From: Fragilaria crotonensis
Lineage: Eukaryota; Bacillariophyta; Fragilariophyceae; Fragilariales; Fragilariaceae
NCBI GenBank assembly: GCA_022925895.1
Contig: JAKSYS010000059.1
Span: 62,001-126,000 of the forward strand
Reading direction: 5' to 3'
DNA: 64,000 nt
Made by a program: the position numbers and the translations under genes. Position 1 is the first letter of the stretch; every line of letters begins with the position of its first letter. Positions 21,804 to 33,387 of this stretch are shown piece after piece. A model generated the notes under the pieces. It was not told the origin of the DNA. It ran no database searches and worked only from the letters and a program-made list of their open reading frames with translations.

Positions 21804-23431
21804 ATGAGCGAAATTGATAGCGGAGCTGTAAGTCTGATATTGAATAGTTGTCTTTGTTCAAACATCATTTCTTATTCTATTCGTTCCTCGCGTGCAGCCC
21901 AAGGAGATGAAGAAATACCAGACCTATTACATTAATGTCGATCCCGACCAAGATGACAAAGCCACTGAACTCAAGCTGTGCAGCTTTGCCCGCCCTCACA
22001 TGAGAGCTTTCCACTGCGCATGGTGGGCTTTCTTCGTCGCTTTCTGTATTTGGTTCGCCATTGCCCCTCTGCTCACTGAAGTGAAGACATCACTTAAACT
22101 CACCAAGGAAGAAATCTGGACTTCGAACATTATCGGCGTTGGAGGAACTATCTTCATGCGTTTTATCCTGGGACCTGGGTGCGATAAGTTCGGAGCACGT
22201 ATTCTCTTCGCCGCCCTCCTGTGTACGGCATCCATTCCTACTGCCTGCACCGGTCTCGTCAACAGTGCTGCCGGACTTTACGTCCTTCGTCTATTCATTG
22301 GTATTGCTGGAGGTACCTTCGTCACGACTCAGTTCTGGTGAGTGAAAGTATTCCTTTCTTAAGCGTCGATGCCATGTTCTTGTTTGTTCTAACCAGTCGA
22401 CTTCTCGATCTTTTTCTAGGACCTCACGCATGTTTACCAAGGAGGTTGTCGGTACTGCCAACGCCATTGCGGCGGGCTGGGGAAATCTTGGAGCTGGAGC
22501 TATTTCGCTTATTATGGGAGCAGGGATCTTTCCTCTTTTCAAGCTCATTTTCAACGGTAATGCGGACTTGGCCTGGCGTTGGGCGTCCGTTGTTCCCGCC
22601 GTTGTTGGTTTCGCAACTGGAGTAATCATTTACTTCATATCCGATGATGCACCTAAAGGAAACTACGCCGAGATGAAGAAGCATGGAATCATGCCTGAAA
22701 TCTCTGCAGCTGTCTCGTTCCGCTCCGGAGCTGTCAATATCAACACTTGGATTCTTTTTGTCCAATATGCTGCTTGCTTCGGAGTCGAGCTGACGATGAA
22801 CAACGCTGCGGCCCTGTACTTCAAGGAACAATTTAGTCTGACCACTGAATCGGCTGCTGCGATTGCTTCCATCTTTGGGTGGATGAATCTGTTTGCACGT
22901 GGTCTTGGAGGGTACATTTGCGACAAGAGCAACCAATACATGGGCATGAAGGGGCGCATCATCAGTAACTCTGCGTTCCTTTTCTTTGAGGGTCTGTTTG
23001 TGCTTGTCTTTGCCAACAGTACCAGTCTTGCCTCCGCGATTGTTGTCATGGTCTTTTTCTCCTTGTTTGTGCAATGCGCCGAGGGATCAACCTTTGGCAT
23101 TGTCCCATACATTAACCCTGCAGCTACCGGATCAGTTTCGGGTATCGTTGGTGCGGGAGGAAATGTTGGTGCGGTTCTCTTTGGACTTTGCTTTCGACAG
23201 ATGGACTACAAGTCTGCCTTTTACGTTGTCGGCGGCTGTGTCTTGGCATCTTCGCTCATGGGTCTCTTTATTGTCATCAAGGGCCAGTCCTCGTTCATTT
23301 GCGGCGGCACCGACACTGTCGAGAAGGAGGTCCCATCGTCTACACTTGCTGTGCCTGAAGTTGACGTTTCCGCGAAGAAAACGATCGAGGAGGACACTGA
23401 AAATGATGCGGAACTTGAAGCCGAGGCCTAA
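21804..23431 (+). CDS. NRT2: NRT2-type high-affinity nitrate transporter (NNP family, MFS), copy 1, 491 aa
   Basis: Exons 21804-21827, 21898-22337 and 22420-23431 join in frame across introns of 70 and 82 bp. The first exon is only eight codons (MSEIDSGA). The protein has 12 expected membrane segments, the NNP signature region RLFIGIAGGTFVTTQFW, the MFS loop GPGCDKFGAR and the later GGNVGAVLFGL motif. It imports nitrate with protons or sodium across the plasma membrane for nitrogen assimilation. The C-terminal tail is acidic and ends in DAELEAEA. A near-identical gene lies at 44617. Diatom NRT2 genes are typically induced by nitrate and repressed by ammonium; no regulatory site was identified here. 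Confidence 0.95.
21828..21897 (+). other. NRT2 copy 1 intron 1
   Basis: GTAAGT donor, GTGCAG acceptor, phase 0. The corresponding intron of copy 2 (44641-44740) is 100 bp because of about 30 extra bases. Confidence 0.85.
22338..22419 (+). other. NRT2 copy 1 intron 2
   Basis: GTGAGT donor, TTCTAG acceptor, splitting a Trp codon and joining TTQFW to TSRMFTKE. Confidence 0.85.
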
Positions 23432-23769
23432 GTCAGTCTTGCAAGCATCGCCTAAAATTTTGTCTGACTCGACAGCCTCCCTCGTTTGGTTGAGGCTGCG
23501 ACTGCGGCGATTTTGCACAGACCAACATGTCATTTCTGAAAACATGTTGCTCATCAGCCTGCATTCCATCTTTATGTATGTCACATTAACTCTACTTAAT
23601 TCCACTTCACGGGTGACTTCCTTCTATTCAATAGGTAGCTCGTGCGCCTGATGATAGTGGAGCACTATGCCAACTAATCCAATATCGACAACGAATCGAA
23701 ATCACTCTGACACTGTCAGAAGGCAATGAATGACGTAAGAACGGTCAAGACACAGCATACGCGAACCGT

Positions 23770-24680
23770 GGTATTGATTAATGCAACGTGAAAGCGGTGG
23801 TACTTGTTTTCAGAGGCGAATCGCAGTGGGACTTCTTCCTTCCCATTTGAGTCTGTGTTTCTGCGATTGTCGACAGGGGACTCAAAGAGTCAAATTCTTA
23901 ATCGAAGGGATCCCATCGATCGCCAAGATACCGAGGATGCCCATTCGTGTGCCAGAAACCTGTTCACAGCATTCACATTCACAACAACAGCATTTTCGGT
24001 TCTGACTAATGACATATCTTCACAGCTGTCAGAACGAATCCTCAACTCGAAGCAACTTGACTCCTTGATGGTGCGAACCTTGTCGAGCAAGCAAGCAACC
24101 CGAAGAACAACTATCGTGGCAACGAAGCTCGGCACAGGTCCTGGCTTCGTCCTTACAACGACATAGTTGCGCCCCCAAGCAGGAGAAACGCACACAGGCG
24201 CGACAGTGACCCACATTGGCCGGAATATGCTCCATCGTGCTCATTTTTCATGGACTGATTGCAACGGTGGGATTCACAGCATTCCTTGGATTGAATGAGC
24301 GTGTACTTGGGCGGTTTGTCCTAAGAGGCAAGATTCCACTTTTTAGAGAGCAACATGAGTTGCTCCGGCACAGTAACCCTTAGCCACACTAAACGAACCA
24401 ACCATGTGGAAATCATCCTGTCCCCTTTCATTGCGTGCTTCTGTTTTATGACAAGCGTGACTCTGTAGCTTGTGCCGAATCGTATTTCGATTTCGATGAT
24501 TTGTGCTTCGAACTATCCCAACGACGTGTCGCTTCGCTTTCGTGATTTCCTTGTCGTGAACGACTACCAAGGGTAAAAATACCGCAGATCATAACCAAGA
24601 TGGATGAGAGGGATCGACATAGCTGACGAACAGGCGCAGAGGTCTCCCCACCATGTTCCTTTTCCCCGTAAGCCGAGCTC
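23770..24680 (-). other. Minus-strand segment duplicated with NRT2, copy 1 (possible decayed gene)
   Basis: It aligns with 46650-47535 downstream of NRT2 copy 2. The best-preserved frame (23890-24216, minus) reads FVATIVV, then RSDSCEDMSLVR, then AVVVNVNAVN, paralleled in copy 2 by FVATTVE, RSNSCDDTSLAG and SVVVVNVTAMN. Both copies hold stops or frame changes elsewhere, so this is an intron-bearing gene that I cannot resolve or a dying one. No family is recognised. A copia element is inserted at its outer edge. Confidence 0.4.
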
Positions 24681-24685
24681 CTGTA

Positions 24686-25070
24686 TGTTGGAGAAATACG
24701 AATGGACCCACTTTATGGCGCGACTACGGGCGTCATAAGCACTGGCACTGGTCCACTGAAGAGTCAAGACACGGGCATCAAGACCACGGTGCGAGCAGAG
24801 CCACAGAAGTTAGAACGTCAAGAAACGCAGAATGCCACATGGGCCGACGTTGTGCGCCGTGTACCAGAGTCCACGACAACGACGCAGAGAAGGGTCTCTA
24901 GAGCCCAGTTTAATAAGATTGTTTTGGGATCATTATCTCGAAACAATCCCGTTAGTAAAGTCTAAGTTTAATTGACCACGACGCTATCAATTTGGTTCAA
25001 GTATACGCAACAAGAAAAGTACTCGGTTCATTGCCTACAGTATAGTTGCGCTATATCGATCCTTACAACA
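24686..25070 (+). repeat. Left LTR of copia element 1
   Basis: 385 bp, TG...CA ends, about 99% identical to the right LTR. Confidence 0.95.
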
Positions 25071-28000
25071 TTGTTTCAAGATAGAAAGAATTGTTTCTGA
25101 CGTTTTTGTTTTTTGCCGCATAAGTCGATGAAAACAGAGGACATCGACCAATTGACAACAGAACTACGAGACCTGAAGATCAGAGTAGCGCAGCTTGAGG
25201 CCGCTATCACTGATTGCGAGACAGACGAGCGCAGCGCCAGCACGGCAGCAGCAGCAGTGTTTCAGCGCGGAGACCGAGTAAAGGTCAAGAACAAGTTGAA
25301 GAAGCCCGCTACGTGGCCTGTTACCGCCAAGTGGGATCAGGAGGCAGCACAGCTAGCCACGGTCACCCACAACTACAAGAACCAAGTGCACTTCATAACT
25401 GACAACGGAGTCAAGACGTGGCGAGCACACAACAACCTTGCCAGACTAGCAAAATGAGCCAGCCCACATCTGATACCGCGACGAGCAGCAGCGCTACCAG
25501 TGTTCGAAGCTCCGGAAACAGAAGTGGCACCAACAGAGCAGTACATGGTAACCGTGCTGGACGCACACGAAGTGGTGGAACAACGGTGACCAGCCGCCCC
25601 ACTTTCAAGGGCGACACAGAAGACATGAACGGAAACGTTTTTCAGTGCTACGAAGAACAAGCCGACAGACAACAGTACGCCAAGACCCTCGAGGCACTCG
25701 ATGCCTACGTCAAGAAGAAACTCAGCACCTACTCCGCCGATTTAGCACCGCTATTCGCAACGACGATGCGAACTCCAACCATAGATCTGCCAGTCGACCT
25801 TGCCCCTGGTGCCGGAGACACCATGAAGATGATTTTTGCTGAAGAAGTGAAGGAATACGTCAAGCAAACTCGAGTCCTGACTAGTAACATAGCCACCGTG
25901 TTCGCCGTTATCTGGGGCCAGTGCAGCGAAAACATGAAGGCACGAATCAAGGTGAGCGAACACTACACGGACAAGGCGATCAAGAACGACTGTTTCTGGC
26001 TGCTCCGCCAGATAAAGTCCATCACTCTGCAGTTTGACGAGAGCAAGAATGCCATACTGTCCCTGCTTGACGCACAACAGAGCTTTCTGTCATGCAAGCA
26101 GTTGCCCGGACAGTCCACTGACGACTACGCCGATTGTCTGATCGGATGGGCCGAAACCATCGAGACGCACGGCGGCACAGTTGGCGCCAACCATACGCTG
26201 GTTCCTGAGATAGGAAGCGATGGGCTCCCGCGAGACGTGCAAAGCCGCAAGGCTCTCGCCCGAGAGCAAACGCTGGCCATGGCACTCATACGAAGTTCGG
26301 ACCGCTCCAGGTACGGCACGCTCATTACCGACCTCGGGAATCAGTACGCTTCAGGGGGAGATGAATACCCCACCGACGTCGTGACCGCAAAGAGCCTGCT
26401 CGTGACATACAAGACCCCCATCAATGCCCCGGCGACGAACAGGAACGCGAACACGCGAGGAGTACAGCAAGCGGCTTCCCCCGAAGCCAGTGCAATGACA
26501 TTCGCTCAGCGCAGCACTAGCAGCGTTACTGTCCCCGGAACGAACGGTTTGACGCACGAGGACATTCAGTGTTGGACATGTCAACAGCATGGACACTACG
26601 CTGGAAACTGCCCAACTGGCGAAGCAACATCTGGGACCACATTGACCCAATACGCGTTCATGTTGGCCCAGTCGGCACCACCACCACCTGAGTGCGAACA
26701 TGTAATCAACCCGGATTGGATACTTCTCGACTCCCAATCCACCATGTCTGTGTTCAGGAATGCAAGAATGCTCCGAAACATCCGGAACAGCGGCCGTGTG
26801 TTGCGGGCCCTCACAAACGGGGGCTATCAGGACTCTACAATGGTCGGCAATTTTCCAAACCTCGGAGAGGTGTGGTTCAATAAGAACTCCATCGCTAACA
26901 TCTTGTCCCTTGCAGAGGTTCGAAAGGTCTGTCGCGTCACGATGGACACGGCCAGCGAACCCGCTCTGCACGTACACCGACTTGACGGTTCGGTCATGAA
27001 GTTTGTTGAGCACCCCTCGGGCCTTTACGTCTACAAAAGTAACGATACTAGCGATCGTGTTACAGGCTACACCATGGTAAATACTGTAGCTAAACAAAGG
27101 AAACTATTCTCCCGCAGGGAAGTGAAAGCCGCCGACGAAGCATGCGAATTGTATCGCAAGATCGGACGCCCCGCCGAAACAGAATTCGTCGAGTTGCTAA
27201 AGAGCAACGCCATCCGGAACTGCCCAGTCAGCACACCGAGCGACGCACAGCGAGCTCTCATCATCTATGGTCCAGACATTGCTACATTGAAGGGCAAGAC
27301 AACGCATTCCCACGCCGCGCCGCGTGCGCCCACGTTTATTGCAGAAAACATCCCCGCATCCATTCTTGAACATCACCGCAACGTTACCCTATGCGTCGAT
27401 TTCTTTTTCGTCCAGGGTCTCCCGTTTTTCCACACCATCTCCCGCGGTATTGGCTACCGCACAGCGCACCCAGTCCCCGACCGAAGCAAACATACGATCA
27501 TGAGGCGCCTGCGGAGCGTGATTAAGCTGTACCAAGCGCGTGGCCTCACCGTATGTGACGTGCACAGCGACCACGAATTTGGCTGCATCCGCGAATCTTT
27601 GCGCCCCATCGAACTAAACGTTGTACCTGCCGATAGCCACGTCGGCGAAATTGAACGGTCCATCCGTACCGTCAAAGAACGGCTGCGCTCCTGCGCACAT
27701 GGCCTACCTTTTAAACGGCTCCCTCGCCTTCTGGTTCAATCCATGGTCTCCAACACCATCCGCTGTTTGAACCAATTCCCATGGCCGAACGGCGTCTCCG
27801 CCACCATGAGCCCCGCGAGTATCGTCACCGGCGTGGGCACTCCCGACTACAACTGCATGCGCATCGAGTTCGGTGCATACGCTCAAGTGTTCGAGGACAA
27901 CTCCCCGTCCAACACCTTACGAGCGCGTTCGCTGGGAGCCATCGCGCTCACGCCCACCGGCAACGCACAGGGTGATTATTTCTTTCTCTCGCTCGCCACC

Positions 28001-30502
28001 GGCAGCAGGCTTTCGCGCCACCAGTGGACGGAGCTCCCGATGACAGATACCGCCATCGCCCGAACCGAAGCTCTGGCCCTGCACGAGAAACAGCCCCTGC
28101 TCCAAAACTCCGGTCTCGTCGTCGAGTGGCGCCCTGATCAACCCATTGACGACTCCGAATACGACCTCGACTATGCCCCACCGGCGGCGGACGCCGCCGC
28201 CCCGCACATTTTTGACGCCGACGACTACGACGCCATCGACAACGACGAAGTTACAGACCTCCTCGCCGACAACCCATATGCCCCGCTGGCCGACGCCGCG
28301 GACCAAGGAGCGGAGGACGACGACGACGAGTCTGACGACGACTCTGACGATGACCATAACCACGGACACGAAGGAGCGGGAGGAGCGGGACATGACTACG
28401 AGTCTGAAGATGAAGGAGCGCAAGACGAAGACGTTATCGATCACGTTGTTGCTGCTGGCGATGACACTGGCGATCACGCAGCAGACGATGGAGAAGCAGA
28501 AGACGAACACGAAGAAGACGAAGGAGCGCAACGCGCAGAGGAGGATGACGAAGGAGCGCAACGCGCAGAGGAGGATGCCGTTCTGAATGACGCCACCGAA
28601 GGCGGCGCGGCGACAGAACGACCATACAATCTCCGCCAACGCCTTCCCGCGGCCAGCACTTTCAAGCAAACCATGGACACGCCACACGACGGCAAATCCT
28701 ATTTTCCCCCGACCCAACTGCTGCAGCAAGATGGCCACAGTTTCGCCCAACTCATGAACCAACTCGCCGGGTCTGGGAACATACGTGAACAAATCAAGCG
28801 ACACGGAAAAACAGCCGAGACGACCCTCATGAAGCACGTTTTTGGTTTCATCATGAACCAAATGAGCGCAAAGGCTGGCATCCGAAAGCACGGGAAGGCC
28901 GCCGAGGCTGCCCTAATGAACGAGTTCGCACAACTCGAGGACCTCAGCGCATACGAATCCATTGATCCGACAACACTTACAAAGAAGCAACGCAAAGAGG
29001 CCCTCCGAGCCATCAACCTACTCAAGGAGAAGCGCGACGGCTCACTGAGCGAGGGCACGCACCGTCGCAGATGGCAGACCACAGCGCAGCATGTACGACA
29101 AGTCACAGACGGCATCACCCACGGTGTCTACGGATGCACTGATGCTATCCATCATGATAGATGCAAAGGAAGCCCGCGACGTTGCCACAGCTGACGTTGT
29201 TGCAGCCTATCTGAAGGCATTCATGGACGATTTTGTCATAATGAAGTTCACTGGGGAGTCCGTCGATATTCTATGCAAAATGAACCCGGACCACATCAAA
29301 CACGTCACCATCGAGGGAGGAACGAAGGTGCTCTACGTAAGATTAGTGAAGACACTCTACGGGTGCGTAAAATCTGCCCTGCTGTGGTACGAACTGTTCA
29401 GTGGCACACTGAAGAAAATGGGTTTCGAACTGAACCCATACGACTCATGCATCGCGAACAGCACCATCAACGGCAAGCAATGTACCATTGCGTGGTACGT
29501 TGATGACACGAAGATATCGCATGCCGACCCGGATGTGGTGACATCAATCATCGAAAAAATTGAGGCTACGTTCGGAAAGATGACCGTGAAGAGGGGCATG
29601 GAACATGCGTTCCTAGGCATGCTCATCAAATACACAGGAAAGGGTACCGCCGTCATCACTATGAAAGAATACTTGAAGGAGGCGCTGACCGAGTCGGGAA
29701 TGAATATCACGCGATCAGTCGCAACGCCCGCTTAAAGAGACCTGTTTGAAGTTGACGAGAACTCACCACCGCTCGAACGAGGCGAAGCCGAGTCCTTCCA
29801 CAGCGTCACGGCCAAGCTGCTGTATGTGTCCACCAGGGCGCGTGTGGACCTACTACTAGCGATCGCGTTCCTCTGCACCCGGGTGTCAAAAAGCACGACG
29901 CAGGACCGAGAGAAACTTAAGCGAGTACTTGAATACATCCATGGCAGCATGGATCGCGAGTACACAATCGGCGCAGACGACATGGGTAGAATGATGACCT
30001 GGGTCGACGCCGCTTTCGCCGTGCACCCGGATATGAAAAGTCATTCAGGCGGTGTCATCTCGTTCGGACGGGGTGGAATCGTATGCAAGTCCACGAAACA
30101 GAAACTGAACACGAAGAGTTCAACGGAGGCCGAGTTCGTTGGCGCCAGCGATTACCTACCGAACACGGTTTGGGTAAAGTTTTCCTTGGAGGCCCAAGGT
30201 TACACCATGGAGTCCAATGTTCTGGCGCAAGATAACGAAAGCGCCATCAAGCTTGAAAGGAACGGACGCATGTCGGCAGGACCGAAGTCCCGCCACATTG
30301 ACATCCGATACTTTTGGATCAAGGATCGTTTGAAGACGGGTGCCGTTACCGTGGAACATTGCCCTACTCTGGAAATGCTCGCGGATTTTTTTACTAAGCC
30401 ACTACATGGTCGCCTTTTCAAAAGATTCAGAGATGTACTACTCGGTAATCTAGTACATGTTAACGCCCTTGCCGCTCCCTTATCGGACCCCATCGAGGAG
30501 CA

Positions 30503-30887
30503 TGTTGGAGAAATACGAATGGACCCACTTAATGGCGCGACTACGGGCGTCATAAGCACTGGCACTGGTCCACTGAAGAGTCAAGACACGGGCATCAAGA
30601 CCACGGTGCGAGCAGAGCCACAGAAGTTAGAACGTCAAGAAACGCAGAATGCCACATGGGCCGACGTTGTGCGCCGTGTACCAGAGTCCACGACAACGAC
30701 GCAGAGAAGGGTCTCTAGAGCCCAGTTTAATAAGATTGTTTTGGGATCATTATCTCGAAACAATCCCGTTAGTAAAGTCTAAGTTTAATTGACCGCGACG
30801 CTATCAATTTGGTTCAAGTATACACAACAAGAAAAGTACTCGGTTCATTGCCTACAGTATAGTTGCGCTATATTGATCCTTACAACA
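30503..30887 (+). repeat. Right LTR of copia element 1
   Basis: 385 bp, followed by the CTGTA target copy. A CAGGG-ended MITE starts only 8 bp downstream of it. Confidence 0.95.
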
Positions 30888-30895
30888 CTGTAGAG

Positions 30896-31480
30896 CAGGG
30901 ATTGGAAAAATAATACTGCAGGACTCGGATTTCAGTATTTAGAGCGTCTGGTAAATATTTGGTATACCCCGTCGTAAATTTGAAAGAACGGATAGTTATG
31001 CAAATAATATGAAGTCCAAGTGGTTGGTATAAAATATATTTCCCATTTATTTCGAGCTTGGGTAAATGACCGGTATCTTTCATTCCAGTCTGGTAGGTAT
31101 CGGTACTACTGCAACGTACTGTAGGGTGCATTACAGTACTGTAACGTCTAACGGAACTGGCTTTTACTTAGATATTTGCTGCTAAAATTAAGAATGTACC
31201 GTCATACGTGTTTAAAAATGCATTGCTGAATGTACATATATACGTCGGTATGTCCTAATACCGCCTTTCGAGATACCAACGCCCTTCCTTGGTAAATTAT
31301 AACCAAGGGGTACGGGTTACTGGTTGGTATACTCGAAAGCAGCCTGGTAGGTAGAACCAGTACCGATATGAATTCAGTTATCGGATACCAGGCCGTGGGA
31401 AAATCTCAGTTTTGGCGGGGGTATATACCATCGGTATTTGGTATCCGGTACCAGTAATGACTAGTATTTTCCAATCCCTG
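30896..31480. mobile_element. CAGGGATTGG MITE, 585 bp, copy 1
   Basis: It starts CAGGGATTGGAAAAATAATA and ends AGTATTTTCCAATCCCTG. The copy at 57151-57735 has the same length and very similar sequence; a third copy surrounds the 55.7-62.2 kb nest. Flanks CTGTAGAG and CTGTATGA share only five bases, so the 8-bp duplication is imperfect here, perhaps disturbed by the neighbouring copia insertion. It is non-coding. Confidence 0.88.
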
Positions 31481-31783
31481 CTGTATGATAGAGTGTTGAC
31501 CAGAGACGGGAATTTCTAAAGGTATCCCAATCCCATGGGTGCCAACGTAAACCTACGCTCATGGAAGTACCAGCCCAAACCCACCTAGAACCCAGAACCC
31601 ACACGCTCTACCAAAACCCAAAACCTACCCAAACCCCAATCCCACCCAAACCCAGTTGTCAGTACTGGTGTACATGGTTGTACTACTACCGGTACTAAAC
31701 GTCTACTGTCATTTTTCCCACCCAGACCTACAGATACGAAGTATACCATGCCATGAAACAGTAAGCAAGATGTTGGTCATGAG
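31481..31783. repeat. C/A-rich tract of CCCAAAC-like words
   Basis: 31560-31660 holds many imperfect copies of CCCAAACCC / ACCCAGAACCC on the plus strand. No gene. Origin unknown. Confidence 0.5.
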
Positions 31784-32137
31784 CAGGGGTGGGTTTTTTA
31801 GGCGGCCGCCTACAAAATGGGGCATGGGCGCCTAAATTCGACTTCGACGAAGCGCCTAAATTATTGCACATATTCATCATCGTGCTGTATATATATATAA
31901 GTATACAGTAGACAGTACTACGATAAGCAGTAATGGGTACCAGTAGCTCACTGTATTTCAACTACTGTATTACGGTTGTGATTTCTAAACCCAATTATGT
32001 ACTGGCACAGAGGCACTGTACCGTACCCCTAACCCCTAACCCCTGCGCCTAAACCAAAGTCTGACAAAGCGCCTAAATTAACCTATTTTAGGCGCTGGTA
32101 GGCGCGCCGGCCGGATCGCCTAAATTGCCCACCCCTG
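31784..32137. mobile_element. CAGGGGTGGG MITE, 354 bp, in a tandem repeat
   Basis: Ends CAGGGGTGGG and CCCACCCCTG. GTCATGAG flanks both sides (31776-31783, 32138-32145), a perfect 8-bp duplication. The right half shares GGCGCGCCGGCCGGATCGCC and a CCCCTAA-repeat with the MITE at 32167, so the two are one family despite different tips. It has no coding content. Confidence 0.9.
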
Positions 32138-32586
32138 GTCATGAGTGATGAGTGATGAGTGATGAGCAGGCATGGCAAAAATAGGCGGGCGCCTGCCGCT
32201 ACGGGCCTACCCGCCTAAAATCGAACTTGGCATGCCGCCTAAAGTTAACCTAAATATAGGTATACGTGCCAGATAATCCGGAATACAGCAGACTCGGGTC
32301 AGATACGTGTCGTCGCGTACTATGCTGGGCCTATCGGCATGCTACTACTCGCTACTGGCACGACTTGCACTACTGGTACTGTACCGTACCCCTAACCCCT
32401 AACCCCACCGCCTATACATGAAGTCGGCATGCCGCCTAAATTTACCATTTTTAGGCGGGTGTAGGCGCGCCGGCCGGATCGCCTATTTTTGCCATGCCTG
32501 GTGATGAGTGATGAGTGATGAGTGATGAGTGATGAGTGATGAGTGATGAGTGATGAGTGATGAGTGATGAGTGATGAGTGATGAGG
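32138..32586. repeat. GTGATGA 7-bp tandem array, interrupted by a MITE
   Basis: Units run from 32138 to 32166 and from 32501 to about 32586 (roughly 12 copies on the right). The first unit may also underlie the left MITE's flank. Confidence 0.9.
32167..32500. mobile_element. CAGGCATGGC MITE, 334 bp, in the same tandem repeat
   Basis: Ends CAGGCATGGCAAAAATAGGC and GCCTATTTTTGCCATGCCTG. GTGATGAG flanks both sides (32159-32166, 32501-32508), though the flanking sequence is itself a tandem repeat of this word, which weakens the test. Related to the MITE at 31784. Confidence 0.85.
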
Positions 32587-33101
32587 GATGGACCGTGACG
32601 AATGCGGGCAAACGGCAAACGTTACAAAGGACATCATAGAGATGTCCTCATATCGAATATACTCTAGACTACTATAACAAAACAAATTAACAAAGCTTGT
32701 GGCCTCGGACTTGGGACCGGTTCTGGGTTCTTGACATGTCGTTAATTCACCTTGGGAGTCTCCATCAAAGAAGGGAAGAGGATATTTGGCACCTATCGTA
32801 AATTCGACGACACACAAACAAGGGGAAATTGCAATATCACCTAATAAAGGTTTGCTCACTTTACAATAATGACCAATGTACTGAAGTATTACGATTGTAG
32901 AATGTCCATTTTTTCTATTTCACCCCATTAAAAATGCGAAAAATCACCCAAATTGTTGACACAATCTCGCTGTTTGCGGTGCTGCAAGTGTCCATGGAAA
33001 AGAAGTTTGAACAGGCATCACAGGATTCAGGAGCGCAAAGATAGAGAGACACACCTGTCAACAGATGAGCGACATCTGCGAGATGGAAGCAGAGCCAGGA
33101 A
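32587..33101. other. Non-genic, perhaps outer part of the DIRS-like fossil
   Basis: No supported gene. The last 150 bp hold a short frame rich in Cys, Arg and Lys that could belong to the decayed element resuming after the copia insertion, but this is only a guess. Confidence 0.25.
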
Positions 33102-33387
33102 TGTAATGATACTGGTACCTGCGTACCGTCACAAGCGCAGAACCAACAGAATGGATGCGCCGAGTCGTACATTCGCAACTGCGCAAGAGACGTACATTCG
33201 TACTCAGTCGTGGATGTATTCTCGCGTGGAGTTTAAGGTAGTTCCACGTATGAAAACACGTGAACACGACTGCCGATTCTACAATCGCTCGAAATAATCA
33301 TAACACCGATAAACCTACTTTTGCAAAGCCCCTTACTTCGTAGTTTTGTTCGCACTAGTTGCCAGCACGACACCAAGTAAATCACAC
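33102..33387 (+). repeat. Left LTR of copia element 2
   Basis: 286 bp. The exact 3' boundary is uncertain by one base because the flanks share C. Confidence 0.9.

Larger units (their letters stand above)
24686..30887 (+). mobile_element. Ty1/copia LTR retrotransposon, young, about 6.2 kb
   Basis: Two 385-bp direct LTRs (TGTTGGAG...TTACAACA) enclose a copia-ordered interior. CTGTA flanks both sides (24681-24685 and 30888-30892), a 5-bp duplication. The LTRs differ at about four positions by eye, near 1%, so the insertion is recent. Parts in order: gag with a zinc knuckle near 26.57 kb, aspartic protease near 26.73 kb, integrase 27.2-27.9 kb, a long Asp/Glu-rich linker 28.2-28.6 kb, reverse transcriptase 29.1-29.7 kb, and RNase H 29.9-30.4 kb. 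It is nearly whole, with about two breaks in pol. It resembles diatom copia (CoDi) lineages. Treated as a fossil. Confidence 0.92.

Noticed and set aside
22424-23112. Long minus-strand frames inside NRT2 copy 1 (and the equivalents in copy 2)
   Set aside because: Antisense to a well-supported transporter; the same shadows occur in both copies because the sequence is duplicated.
32026-32406. CCCCTAA repeats as an internal telomere
   Set aside because: Only about 2-3 units occur, inside two copies of one MITE family, so they are part of the MITE.
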